64,000 bases of DNA from Kurthia senegalensis (lineage in GTDB: Bacteria; Bacillota; Bacilli; Bacillales_A; Planococcaceae): positions 290,482 to 354,481 of the forward strand of contig NZ_HE611067.1 of assembly GCF_000285595.1 (NCBI RefSeq), read 5' to 3'. Each line of letters begins with the position of its first letter. The stretch's first letter is position 1. Shown piece by piece: positions 38,294 to 47,117 of this stretch. Both the position numbers and the translations under genes were made by a program. The notes below the pieces were generated by a model. The model did no database searches. It saw only the letters and a list, made by a program, of their open reading frames with translations, and had not been told where the DNA came from.

Positions 38294-38996
38294 TTATTGT
38301 GCTACTTTCACTCGACTTCGATCTCGACTTACGATGAACCCTTTCAAACTAATGAAGAAATACAAAATAGCAAATAGCATCATGATAATCGTCATTTGGG
38401 ACCATTCAAACGAAGGTTCATTCATCGCAAAAAGATTCACGATAATCGTGCTCGTATAATAAACGAGTAACCACTGCCAACAACGCTTAATACCTCGAAC
38501 GAGAAAATAATAGGCCAGCAGTTGAATACCAATACTATTGATCATCTGAAAAACTTCGATTGTCGTCATAGGGAAATGAATCGTATCTTTACTATATAAA
38601 TAAAAAAATACGCCAATGATAAGAATCGAAATCACTATATAATCATGTCGCTTTGCTTTTTTAAATGAACATAATTCGTTAATGAAACGATGCCAATACA
38701 AAAAATAAAACAAAAATATATGTAAATAAATTTGCGTTAAAGTCAGACGTTCTTTGTGCTGCAAGAAGACTAATTGCTGCAAAGAGGCCGAGTAAGCTGG
38801 CAAGGCGTCCTTTTTTATTCGAATAAAGATTTATACTTAGTAGTAACAATAATTGACCAACACCCCAAAAAATAGGCTGTGCTATTCTTTGTTCTTCGGG
38901 TTGTATCCACGCGATAACTATTTGCCATAAAACAATTAAAAAACCGAGTATTACCCAAATTTGAACAAATCGTTGGGAAGAAAAAACCTTATACAC
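38294..38996 (-). pseudogene. polytopic membrane protein, probably frameshifted
   Basis: Two overlapping frames carry successive membrane segments. The first (38996 to 38679) has about four helices and ends at a stop after VLFFVLASFH. The second (from about 38690 to 38294) continues with NELCSFKKAKRHDY and four more helices. The switch lies in a T-rich tract near 38700 and the total length is one base beyond a multiple of three. Read together they would give a protein of about 230 aa with eight helices. I do not recognise the family. Confidence 0.5.
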
Positions 38997-39010
38997 GTAA
39001 TCACTCCAAT

Positions 39011-39040
39011 TTTTTATACATTTATTATTTTATATTTTTA
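39011..39040 (+). repeat. AT-rich ATTTTATACA element 2
   Basis: TTTTTATACATTTATTATTT, plus orientation, just upstream of the 38996 membrane gene. Confidence 0.6.
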
Positions 39041-39163
39041 TTTTTTTATACTAATTAAATGAACTTAATTTGTCTTCACTTTCTTATCATACCAAAAAAC
39101 AATTGGAATGTATTTGTTCAATTGATTAATAATTCCAATTTTCAAACAATTTTGCGCGTACGT

Positions 39164-39195
39164 AAAAAAGCAGCCACATTAATGTGACTGCCTCT
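39164..39195 (-). terminator. terminator of the SpoIIM-like gene
   Basis: GCAGCCACATT/AATGTGACTGC stem with T6 on the minus strand. Confidence 0.75.
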
Positions 39196-39196
39196 G

Positions 39197-39814
39197 TTAT
39201 TTTATTCCCCAGTGCATAAGATAAGGCGTAATATAACTTTCAATAAGACCCGCAATTAACATACCTGGTGTCATGAAAAAGATAAATTGTCGAATTGCTT
39301 TCTTGCCTTGCTCTTTCAATACTGGTGATTTGAACTTTGAAAAAATCCATTTGAACATCGCATTATTTAATTTCATCGCTACGACAACTGCTAAAATAAT
39401 CGTCGGCAATTCCACGATTCCATGTGGCAAAATACCGAATACAAATCCTTGTAAAACACTTTGCCCGTTCACAGCCATCATATAGGCGACCATGCCGAGC
39501 ATTGCACTGTTAACGAAGTAAATGAATAAATAAATTGGAAATGGAATGAGTGCAAATAATAAAACTTTAAAACATACACCCCAGTTGTTTAGAAAAAGAG
39601 TGAAAAACATTTCATGTTCATTCGCCCGTTGAAACTCTTCAAGTGCTTCTTGCCCACCGAGCATCGTAATCAATTGTTTCGTAATTACGACTGGATCTAC
39701 ATTCGCTATTTTTAACCCGACAAACGTTGCTACAGCAATAATGACACTAATAATTGCATATTGAATAAATGCGTTTGCGTACGTTTCTTTAAAATCTCGC
39801 CAAGCTTTAACCAA
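39197..39814 (-). CDS. SpoIIM/DUF95-family membrane protein
   Basis: A 205-aa protein with five or six membrane helices. The N-terminal WRDFKETYANAF segment and the conserved GILPHGIVELPTIILA motif identify the SpoIIM/DUF95 family. The family includes the sporulation septum protein SpoIIM but also many proteins in non-sporulating Firmicutes. No sporulation gene is nearby. TTG at 39814 is preferred over GTG at 39823 because AAGGGG then has normal spacing. Confidence 0.82.
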   Translation of the reverse strand: MVKAWRDFKETYANAFIQYAIISVIIAVATFVGLKIANVDPVVITKQLITMLGGQEALEEFQRANEHEMFFTLFLNNWGVCFKVLLFALIPFPIYLFIYFVNSAMLGMVAYMMAVNGQSVLQGFVFGILPHGIVELPTIILAVVVAMKLNNAMFKWIFSKFKSPVLKEQGKKAIRQFIFFMTPGMLIAGLIESYITPYLMHWGIK

Positions 39815-39832
39815 AAAACACACCCCTTATTA

Positions 39833-39862
39833 ATTTTATACAATTATATTATTATGATTTTA
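39833..39862 (+). repeat. AT-rich ATTTTATACA element 3
   Basis: Core ATTTTATACA at 39833-39842 followed by ATTATATTATTATG, plus orientation, in the promoter side of the SpoIIM-like gene. Confidence 0.6.
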
Positions 39863-40269
39863 TTAAAATATAATTATTTTTCAACCTATTCTTATCATAG
39901 CATGATTTGATTCATTTGCGGAAGTTCGGTAGTTCATAGCATCCTAGCAGCGCAAATTTTTTTGAAGACATATGAATCGCATGAAATAAATTAAATGATA
40001 AACTATTTGATTTGGACATTTGAAATTATACGTTGTTTGTACTTTATCTATCACTTCTGCTACCGTTACAGTCATTAAATATTGATTGTTATTGTTGAAC
40101 TACTCTTACTATTATCTTTTATAAAAAAGTCTCCTACATCGCCTATACACTTATTTCAAGAAACATTGAAACAGTAACAACTTTGAAAAATGAGTAGTTC
40201 ATTTAGTCATTTCCTAACAATTTCTAATCGGCAATCCTTTTCATTTCATACTAGTAAAAAGAAGCACAT
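39863..40269. other. intergenic, no gene seen
   Basis: About 400 AT-rich bases between the SpoIIM-like gene and the acetate transporter terminator. No frame with a ribosome binding site was found. Confidence 0.45.
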
Positions 40270-40310
40270 AAAAAGGCAGTCACGCTTTTTAACATGACTG
40301 CCTTTTTTCT
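40270..40310 (-). terminator. terminator of satP
   Basis: AAAAGGCAGTCA/TGACTGCCTTTT stem around a 12-base loop, with T-run, directly after satP. Confidence 0.85.
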
Positions 40311-40315
40311 GTTTA

Positions 40316-40975
40316 CTAATGAGAAACTTGTTCTTCTTTTTGAGCTGCTTTTTTAGCTACGTAGCGCTCTTTTGAAATAATACCAAATGGTTTACCAATC
40401 GGCATAAAGTTGAAGCCAAAATGTTTATTTAATACGTTTGCACCTGCACCATATACGCTTAATACACCGACTAATAATTCAGACCAAGCAGCTACTGCAT
40501 GCATGAAGTTTTCCATAATACCTAATGAACTTAAACCTAAACCTAAGAATAAGAAATTGATTAAGAAGAAAATAAAGAATAATACTTTATTCGTCTCTAA
40601 CGCACCAATTGTCATAAATACAGTAAACACTAAGTACCCTAAGTATACGATTCCTAATTGATGTGGATCCACATTTGCAAAGCTTTCGCCTAACAATCCT
40701 GCTTGAGCCATCCAGCTTCCACCTACTGCTAACCAGAAAAATCCGTATGCACCGAATGCCGTTGCACCGAATGTATTGTTTAATTTAGAATCTAAAATAG
40801 ACGCATATAATTGTGCAAAGCCACCTAAGAAAATGGCCCACGGTAAGACAAAACCTAATCCTTCTGTCCATCCAAGTTTTTGTGATGATGCAACAAGTGT
40901 CACAATCGCTAAACCGAATAAACCAATTCCTGATGGATCTGCCACCGAAATACGTACGTTATTCATTTCTTTCAT
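40316..40975 (-). CDS. satP: acetate/succinate transporter, GPR1/FUN34/YaaH family
   Basis: A 219-aa protein with six membrane helices. The family signature is SVADPSGIGLFGLAIVTL near the N-terminus (normally NPAPLGL, so the first position is divergent), followed by FGATAFGAYGFFW. SatP-type proteins move acetate or succinate with protons. ATG at 40975 has AGGAGG ahead. A second, unrelated acetate permease, actP, lies 9.5 kb to the right. Confidence 0.85.
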   Translation of the reverse strand: MKEMNNVRISVADPSGIGLFGLAIVTLVASSQKLGWTEGLGFVLPWAIFLGGFAQLYASILDSKLNNTFGATAFGAYGFFWLAVGGSWMAQAGLLGESFANVDPHQLGIVYLGYLVFTVFMTIGALETNKVLFFIFFLINFLFLGLGLSSLGIMENFMHAVAAWSELLVGVLSVYGAGANVLNKHFGFNFMPIGKPFGIISKERYVAKKAAQKEEQVSH

Positions 40976-41194
40976 AATAAAGAAACCTCCTATTCGCTCT
41001 TTCATGTTGTTTTTTCTTTATAAATCAAATATTAACTGTTTTTTGTTATTTTTAAATCAAAAAAATCAAAACCGAGTATTTTTCAACGTTTTCAAAAGGA
41101 ATTTTATGATTAAAGTAGATATTTTTTATTATGAAACAGAAAAAATATTATTAACGAGCGTCTATTTGTTATATAACAAACGTCTAAAATTATA

Positions 41195-41217
41195 TTTTTA
41201 TACAATTATATTTTTAT
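41195..41217 (+). repeat. AT-rich ATTTTATACA element 4
   Basis: TTTTTATACAATTATATTTT, plus orientation, intergenic. Confidence 0.6.
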
Positions 41218-41425
41218 GAATTAATATTTTTATATTTTGAGTTTCTACCTATTATATAGATTCACTATTCCAGCGAATTACACTGCTTTGCAAAAAATAT
41301 ACACACTCTCTCCTTTCTTCGCCATTATTCACTTATTCACTTTTATGTCATAAGTGTCTATCAAATGATTTGCCTCGTATTCATTATTCATTTTCATGCC
41401 ATACTTGTTCGTATTCTGACTTTTG

Positions 41426-41460
41426 CTTTTTATACAATTATCGATTTATAAAAATATAAT
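41426..41460 (+). repeat. AT-rich ATTTTATACA element 5
   Basis: CTTTTTATACAATTATCGA with a TTTATAAAAATATAAT extension, plus orientation, 100 bases from the initiator gene end. Confidence 0.6.
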
Positions 41461-41496
41461 TTTTTACTATGTAAAATAATAATTTGTTGATATACA

Positions 41497-41533
41497 AAGA
41501 GGACCGTACGCTTAGTGTACGGTCCTCTTTTAT
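41497..41533 (-). terminator. terminator of the initiator operon
   Basis: AAAGAGGACCGTAC and GTACGGTCCTCTTT with a 7-base loop; abuts the initiator stop codon. Confidence 0.9.
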
Positions 41534-41534
41534 T

Positions 41535-43094
41535 TTATGATTCATCCCTCGTTAATACGTACCATTCATTGATCCATTTTTCGAGTTGTTTAATTGTATC
41601 GAGTTTCTTCGGTGTTTTACCTGTTTTTAAATAGCGCTGCACTGCACTATATGAAACATTTGCTTCTTCTGCGATAATCGTTAAAGAAATATTTCGAATT
41701 TCTTTAATTTCTTTAATCACTTCTGGTGATAACGTAACTTTTTGTTTTTCTTGCTTCGCTTCGATAAACAATTCAGAAGAAATCGTTTGTGGACTTAAAA
41801 GTTTACGATTTTCATCTACGACAACATCTGGTGGTAAAATAATAATTTTAATGTCCATCCACTCGTTTTTGTACCAATACCGTTTCAACGCAATTTCTTC
41901 ATCATCAATTGGCGTTTCATAGTACCAATTTTTCACAACGGAATCTTTCATCAAATCATCTAACACTTGTTCAAGTTTTTCTTTAGATTTGGCACCTGTA
42001 TAGCGTGGATTCAAATCCATTGCTCGATGAAGTTCTCGGACCGTATACGGTGTGAGTAAATCTTCACTTCTGACTTTCCATTCATAATTCAAAAAGCGAA
42101 CGAGTCGTTTATGTGGGCGTTTTTGATAATAATTATATTGGAACACTTTATAATCTAAATAGCCAAACGACTGAGTATTATCCGTTAAATAATAAGCAAG
42201 TAACGAAGAAGGTTTAATCGTTAAAGAATAAATCCCTTTCGCTTCACCTGTTTTTTTATCATATGCCATTTCAAGCGATCCAATTTGGAACATCGGTTGA
42301 AAGTTCGTTAAATCATATTCTGTACGGTCTTCTAAATTCGCTTCATTGACGATAATAAAATCGTCATTTTCTACAGCAATCCAAACACTTGAAAGTGCCG
42401 CAACGCGCTTCATAATAGCAAAACGTTCACGTTCTCGTGTTTTAAATGACTGACGATAAGGATCCGCGTATTTTAATTTCAATGCCTCATCACTTTCAAA
42501 ATGAATATACCCTTCGGAATTTTTCCCGCTAACCATCCATAAATATGAAATCAAATCGAATAAATCCGCCGATAATTCATCTAATGACGTAATAGCCGAC
42601 TCCATTAAAGAGAACCACACTTTTTTCTTCTCGACTGTATCTGCAGGCAAACGCTGAATTTCCTCGTTCGTACGAATTTCAGCCTGACCTTGTAAGCTAC
42701 CATCCATACCGACGATGTCTTTCGCATATGTACCGTGTTCATTTTTTGCAAAATCCGGTTTCGTTACGAGATCACGTAAAATTTGAAAAGTTGAACTTGA
42801 ATTAGAATACAAATGTTCTTTTTCAATAATCCGTTCCACTGGTTGCTCGATTTCTACATGTACGAGCTCTACTGGTACGTCTTCTACTTGTTCCAATTCT
42901 AGTGATTGTTGAATTTCTTGCAAATCCTCTTTTACTTGCTCCACTTTTTTAATTTTTTTAATCGGTTTTTTAGTAATTTCTTCTTTAGCTTTGTTATCAA
43001 GCTTTTTTTCAGCCGACCGTTTCTTTTTATCCGATTCATTTTTCGGCGTACTTTTATTTTTAGATGTTTGTTTTAATAACGGTTCAATTTTCAT
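41535..43094 (-). CDS. predicted replication initiator protein
   Basis: A 519-aa protein. The first 95 residues are a Lys/Glu-rich, probably disordered tail. The middle (about 150-420) looks like two winged-helix domains (SLDELSADLFDLISYLWM and TIKPSSLLAYYLTDNTQ ... NYYQKRPHKRLVRFLNYEW ... PYTVRELHRAMDLN), as in iteron-binding plasmid initiators. The last 65 residues hold a separate helix-turn-helix (TIIAEEANVSYSAVQRYL). The role is inferred from this fold and from the iteron array immediately upstream. The start ATGA overlaps the 93-aa gene by four bases. I cannot assign a Rep family. Confidence 0.65.
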   Translation of the reverse strand: MKIEPLLKQTSKNKSTPKNESDKKKRSAEKKLDNKAKEEITKKPIKKIKKVEQVKEDLQEIQQSLELEQVEDVPVELVHVEIEQPVERIIEKEHLYSNSSSTFQILRDLVTKPDFAKNEHGTYAKDIVGMDGSLQGQAEIRTNEEIQRLPADTVEKKKVWFSLMESAITSLDELSADLFDLISYLWMVSGKNSEGYIHFESDEALKLKYADPYRQSFKTRERERFAIMKRVAALSSVWIAVENDDFIIVNEANLEDRTEYDLTNFQPMFQIGSLEMAYDKKTGEAKGIYSLTIKPSSLLAYYLTDNTQSFGYLDYKVFQYNYYQKRPHKRLVRFLNYEWKVRSEDLLTPYTVRELHRAMDLNPRYTGAKSKEKLEQVLDDLMKDSVVKNWYYETPIDDEEIALKRYWYKNEWMDIKIIILPPDVVVDENRKLLSPQTISSELFIEAKQEKQKVTLSPEVIKEIKEIRNISLTIIAEEANVSYSAVQRYLKTGKTPKKLDTIKQLEKWINEWYVLTRDES

Positions 43095-43372
43095 TCGAAC
43101 ATATTCAATATTTTTTCAACGCGTTCGACTAAAGTTGATTTATTGTACGGCTGTAATTCAAAAAAGTCATCATTAATGACTTTTAACAATTTTTGAAAAC
43201 TAGATGAAGGCTCATATTCATCATCTACACTCAACATATATGCATCTTCCGACCATTCAATCACTTGTTCTGGATATTCACTAACAAAATACGGTTGAAC
43301 GACCTCACAAATTGCCAACGGTTTCCATTCTTTTTTTATGAGCAACGTTGGTGGTAATTGTTCATAATTCAT
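43091..43372 (-). CDS. small protein coupled to the initiator, 93 aa
   Basis: ATG at 43372 with GGTGG six bases ahead; an extension to 43513 would run into the iterons. It is acidic, without helix-turn-helix or membrane segments. The four-base overlap with the initiator gene suggests coupling, so it could tune initiator expression or act as an accessory factor (inference). Confidence 0.6.
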   Translation of the reverse strand: MNYEQLPPTLLIKKEWKPLAICEVVQPYFVSEYPEQVIEWSEDAYMLSVDDEYEPSSSFQKLLKVINDDFFELQPYNKSTLVERVEKILNMFE

Positions 43373-43436
43373 AACAAACCACCTTTCTTTAATCATTTGT
43401 ATAGCTAGTATATCAAAATTATTCATATTCATGTAA

Positions 43437-43998
43437 TTATTCATTAATGAGCCACACTTGTCGCTCGAATACCGAAAATCATCAATATTCATTTGTTCAA
43501 AAGTGAGCCACACTTGTCGCTCGACTGATTTAAATTATTCATTTTTGGCCCACATATGTTATTCAATTATACATTTTATTCATTTTTGGCCCACAAAATG
43601 TGCTCGAATACCTTAAAAATCATAAATGTACTATGAAACGTGCTCGATAACATTCAATTATTCAAATATCGACCATATATGTCGCTCGAATAACAAAAAA
43701 ATTATTCAAAAGTGGCCCACACTTGTCATTCAAAAAATATTTTTGGCCCACATATGTCGCTCGAATAAATTATTCAAATTCACAAATTCAGTCATAACAG
43801 TTATTCAAAACAATTTGCACTATTCATTTTTGGCCCACATATGCCGTTCAACCACATGTGTCGCTCGCCACATATGTCGCTCGTTTTTTTATTGATAGTC
43901 CAAAAACATTGTCATATCAAGCTTTAGAGAGAATCCATCTCATAAAAAAATTATTCAAATGTACAAAAATGTGGCCCACATGTGTCGGATAAGTGCTT
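43437..43998. repeat. iteron array, predicted replication origin
   Basis: About ten to twelve directly repeated units share the form TTCATTTTTGGCCCACATAT followed by GTCGCTCGAATA. Copies start near 43439, 43495, 43537, 43577, 43661, 43703, 43736 and 43822, with shorter half-copies near 43620, 43853, 43868 and 43963. Spacing is irregular, 32 to 60 bases. Three variants of the centre occur (CACATATGTC, CACACTTGTC, CACATGTGTC). The array lies upstream of the initiator gene and is flanked by the primase-like gene, the classic arrangement of a theta-type origin. Confidence 0.85.
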
Positions 43999-43999
43999 T

Positions 44000-44110
44000 T
44001 TTTTTACAAAAAAAATCCCCGAATCCGTTGGGACTCTAAGGCTCAAGTATATATTCAAAAAACCATTATTCATTATTCACGCGATTTTTATTGCTTATAC
44101 TAAAAATCGG
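44000..44110. other. AT-rich region beside the iterons
   Basis: Long A/T runs (43999-44022) and a short imperfect hairpin (TCCCCGAATCCGTTGGGA). It may be the unwinding element of the origin or carry the primase gene promoter. Direct evidence is only base composition. Confidence 0.4.
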
Positions 44111-44121
44111 AGGTGAAGATT

Positions 44122-45612
44122 ATGGATATGACGCGCATTTATACACAGCTTTTTCAATCGTCTTTGCATGCATTTCAACAAAAAAACTCAAGTTATCCAC
44201 AGGAGCTTGTTACGAAAATGAACACGCTTGAAGCTGCAACGCATCAAGGCGGTATTTTTGCTGTGCGCGACAAACATGACTTCGCGCATCCGAATGGAGT
44301 CAAAGGAATGATTTTTACATCCATTGAAGCACTCGTGAAACATCGTGCACAATTAAGTCACTTCACACCTAACCCATTTACTCAATTTCATTATCGTGAT
44401 CAAAAGCGTCAACTGATTACAGGCTTTAGTGAAGACAATCTTTTACAAATTAATACATTCGTCGTTGATATTGATACGAAAGAACATTCTTTACAAGCGA
44501 TTTTATTAGAATCAATGGATCAAAGTATTGGTGTTCCGACGCTTGTCGTTGAATCAACGCGTGGCTACCAATTGTATTTTATGTTAGAAAAACCTTTTTT
44601 CTTATCATCCAAAAATAAACAGTATAGCCTTCGAATTGCTAAACGTATTTCTGAAAATTTAAAACGCAGCTTGCAAACTGTCGATGCCGACCTTTATTGC
44701 AATGATTTTGGTTTTTTCAGACTTCCAACCGAACAAAATATCGTTTCATGTCAATTAGATACCGTTTATTCAGTACAACAATTCATCGATTTTTCTAGTC
44801 GCATCGATGACAATCATGACCGTCTATTGTTCAAGCAAGCGTCGTCGACATCAACAGGCGTTTGGAAAAATAGTGACTGGTTCCAAGCCATTATTCAAAA
44901 TCCATCTATTCTCGGTGCAAAAGGACAAATGGGGCGTAATAACGCTATGTTTACAATTGCCCTTGCTTGCTACCAAGATGGCGATCGTTACGATCAAACA
45001 TTTGATTTACTCGATGAATGGAATTCATCTTTACACAAACCACTAAAAAATGCAGAGGTACGCCGCATTTGCCAATCTGCTTATTCAGGTAAATACACGG
45101 GTCCTCAATTAGACTATATTCAACAGCTACTTGACACGTATCATCATGAACCGATTACGATTCAACGAAAAACAGGCTGGTATAAACATAAAAAAGAACG
45201 TAAAGATCGTGTACGTTCACACATAAAAGAATGGGAATGTGATATTTGTTCTTTCTTAACACAAAAAGGAACGAAAGAAAATCCTTTCGTTACATTATCT
45301 CAAACAGAACTATGCTCAGAACTAGGAATCGCAAAAAGCACACTGAATAAATTATTGAATGAAACATCACAAATTATTCGAATTGTTGAAGGCGTTGGAC
45401 GCAATGCTAAAACAAAATTCACGACAAAAGATCTTTTCATTCACTATTTAATTAAACAATGGATTGCAAAACAAAAAGAAAATCCTTATTATGCCTTTTT
45501 ATTTGATGAACGAACTATGATTTCAAATTATCATATGAGCTTATACAATCAAATTTCATCCCTTTTACAACGAAGGCGAAGGCATGATACTTTATTGGTC
45601 CACTCTGCCTAA
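44122..45612 (+). CDS. primase-like replication protein (AEP plus PriCT-type domain)
   Basis: A 496-aa protein. Residues about 105-200 resemble an archaeo-eukaryotic primase core: the acidic pair in INTFVVDIDTKEH and the later ESTRGYQLYFML, where the usual His of the sxH motif is Gln. A PriCT-like helical domain follows (GRNNAMFTIALACYQDG to VRRICQSAYSGKY), then a C-terminal winged-helix-like part (LSQTELCSELGIAKSTLNKLL). ATG at 44122 has GGAGGTGAAG ahead. It probably primes replication from the adjacent iterons; because of the altered motif, activity is uncertain. Confidence 0.7.
   Translation: MDMTRIYTQLFQSSLHAFQQKNSSYPQELVTKMNTLEAATHQGGIFAVRDKHDFAHPNGVKGMIFTSIEALVKHRAQLSHFTPNPFTQFHYRDQKRQLITGFSEDNLLQINTFVVDIDTKEHSLQAILLESMDQSIGVPTLVVESTRGYQLYFMLEKPFFLSSKNKQYSLRIAKRISENLKRSLQTVDADLYCNDFGFFRLPTEQNIVSCQLDTVYSVQQFIDFSSRIDDNHDRLLFKQASSTSTGVWKNSDWFQAIIQNPSILGAKGQMGRNNAMFTIALACYQDGDRYDQTFDLLDEWNSSLHKPLKNAEVRRICQSAYSGKYTGPQLDYIQQLLDTYHHEPITIQRKTGWYKHKKERKDRVRSHIKEWECDICSFLTQKGTKENPFVTLSQTELCSELGIAKSTLNKLLNETSQIIRIVEGVGRNAKTKFTTKDLFIHYLIKQWIAKQKENPYYAFLFDERTMISNYHMSLYNQISSLLQRRRRHDTLLVHSA
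44193..44201 (+). promoter_or_regulatory. consensus DnaA box
   Basis: TTATCCACA, an exact DnaA box, within the start of the primase-like gene and about 200 bases from the last iteron. A relaxed box (TTATGCACA on the minus strand) lies at 45648-45656. A 9-mer can occur by chance, so the position is the main argument. Confidence 0.5.
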
Positions 45613-45628
45613 ACATATTTTTATACCT

Positions 45629-45644
45629 TGTTCCACGTGAAACA
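45629..45644. promoter_or_regulatory. canonical parS site
   Basis: TGTTCCACGTGAAACA matches the B. subtilis Spo0J/ParB parS consensus TGTTNCACGTGAAACA at every defined position. It lies between the primase-like gene and parA, 157 bases upstream of the parA start. No ParB-like gene with a KorB/ParB nuclease domain is present in the window, so the host Spo0J or an outside ParB would have to bind it. Confidence 0.9.
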
Positions 45645-45737
45645 TTCTGTGCATAATCAACCTGGTACCACATTGATTTTAAAAACATGGTATACTATTA
45701 CTAACTTCATAATTTGCTATTAACCCTCAATTTGTAA

Positions 45738-45780
45738 GCATTTATACAAATTAATTCGTGTAAAGTAAATTATACAAATG
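45738..45780 (+). promoter_or_regulatory. parA upstream TATACAAAT elements
   Basis: Two copies of a TTATACAAAT sequence (in 45738-45755 and 45767-45780) lie within 70 bases of the parA ATG. They share the TATACA core with the dispersed AT-rich family, so they may be autoregulatory operators (inference). Confidence 0.45.
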
Positions 45781-45800
45781 TACATAAGGAAGGTGTTCAT

Positions 45801-46991
45801 ATGGCAATTAAACTTTTTTTTGGGAATGTAAAAGGTGGTGTCGGTAAAACGACTATTACTGATATGACAGCCTATATTTTATCTACACAATACGAACAAC
45901 GTGTATTAGTTATTGATTGTGACCATCAAGGAGATTCAACCGATTTCTTTTGTGATTATTTCAATATTGATTTAGGCATGGAACAAGGACAAGAAGGTTC
46001 TATGTTTACGATTTACGATGCGATTCAAGATTATGCACAAAACGATAATGTATTTGCAATTAAAAAAGCAATCGTTCCTGTAACAGATCATTTAAGCTTT
46101 ATTCCTGCTAATTCTTTGTTAGAAGAATTCTCAACATTTTTATCTCGTATGAAAACGACAGAATCAATTCAAGGTACAACGTATATTCGTAACATATTAC
46201 AAGCTGTTGAAGATGATTATGATTTTATTTTATTTGATATTCCACCGAGTGCGGGGCATCTTGTAACGAATGTGATTATTGCTTCAGATTTTTACGTAGG
46301 TATTATGTCAACAGAGAAAAAAGCATTCCGTAAGTTACAACCATTTTTTGATATGTGTAATGAACATAGTTTACGTGCTCAAAAATTTTTACCTGACTAT
46401 ACGGTTGCGGATAATTTAGGCGTTGTCATGTATTTTGTAACGCAAAACTTGCAAGAAGAAAAATATGTTGCCGATGCAGCGCAAGACTTTTTTGGACAAT
46501 TAATTTTTGATTCGAAAATTCGTCGTGCAGACGTTGTACGTGAACATGAACGTATGCCAGAATTATTTTTTGAAGATACGGAAGATAACCGAGATTTTTT
46601 ACGAATGTTTGAAGAAGTCACACAAGAGTTATTAATTCGTATGGAGGCTCTTCCAGAAGATACGATTCGTGTGGCCACACAAGAAATTTTAATGCCTTTA
46701 CAAGCTTATTTTTCAGAGCAGCAATTGTTCCGTTTGAAAGAAGCTATTGAAGAACATGGACTTCAAAATATTGAAAAATTACGTTTACGTGGTTATAAAT
46801 CAAACGATCCACGAAAAACATTGCAAGGTCACCTCATTCGTTTATTTTCAAATTGTAAAGATGACAATGCATTGTTCGAACAACAATTTGGCCAATTAAT
46901 GAAATGGTTAGCGAAAACACCATCACCATATAGCATTAGTGCAATGCAACGTTTAATTCGTAAACATCGCAAAGCGCTAGAAATCGTTTAG
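45801..46991 (+). CDS. parA: ParA-family partition ATPase
   Basis: A 396-aa ParA/MinD ATPase: deviant Walker A KGGVGKTT at residues 11-18 with the signature lysine, switch I/Walker A' region VIDCDHQGDSTDFF, and Walker B-like FILFDIPPSAG. It is about 110-140 residues longer than usual; the C-terminal extension (from about residue 285) is helical and basic. AAGGAAGGTG precedes the ATG. Stands directly downstream of a parS and upstream of the small partner genes; ParA moves replicons along the nucleoid. Confidence 0.9.
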   Translation: MAIKLFFGNVKGGVGKTTITDMTAYILSTQYEQRVLVIDCDHQGDSTDFFCDYFNIDLGMEQGQEGSMFTIYDAIQDYAQNDNVFAIKKAIVPVTDHLSFIPANSLLEEFSTFLSRMKTTESIQGTTYIRNILQAVEDDYDFILFDIPPSAGHLVTNVIIASDFYVGIMSTEKKAFRKLQPFFDMCNEHSLRAQKFLPDYTVADNLGVVMYFVTQNLQEEKYVADAAQDFFGQLIFDSKIRRADVVREHERMPELFFEDTEDNRDFLRMFEEVTQELLIRMEALPEDTIRVATQEILMPLQAYFSEQQLFRLKEAIEEHGLQNIEKLRLRGYKSNDPRKTLQGHLIRLFSNCKDDNALFEQQFGQLMKWLAKTPSPYSISAMQRLIRKHRKALEIV

Positions 46992-47003
46992 GAGGTGCCT
47001 CAG

Positions 47004-47117
47004 ATGCCCAATGATTGGTTAAAACCAAAAACAGCATTAAATATTAACAAAGTGAAACCAAACGCCTCTAAAAAGGCTGAGAAGGCTTCTACGCAAAATG
47101 CATTAACAAAAAAATGA
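47004..47117 (+). CDS. 37-aa basic peptide
   Basis: ATG at 47004 has GGAGGTGCC nine bases ahead, within 12 bases of the parA stop. The peptide is Lys/Asn/Ala-rich (NKVKPNASKKAEKAS). Its stop overlaps the next ATG (ATGA), coupling it to the 140-aa gene. It may be a DNA-contacting tail peptide or a leader; alternatively it is the displaced N-terminus of the next gene. Confidence 0.5.
   Translation: MPNDWLKPKTALNINKVKPNASKKAEKASTQNALTKK

Larger units (their letters stand above)
41010..41496. other. intergenic with two AT-rich elements
   Basis: About 490 bases between satP and the end of the replication initiator gene. Apart from elements 4 and 5 of the ATTTTATACA family I see no gene. Confidence 0.5.

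Noticed and set aside
43626..43895. Open frame of 89 codons on the plus strand inside the iterons
   Set aside because: Its repeating His-Ile-Cys-Arg-Ser words are simply the iterons translated, and it has no ribosome binding site.
43437..43998. Possible CRISPR array
   Set aside because: The repeat units differ from one another, the spacing is irregular (32-60 bases), no cas gene is near, and the position upstream of an initiator gene fits iterons.
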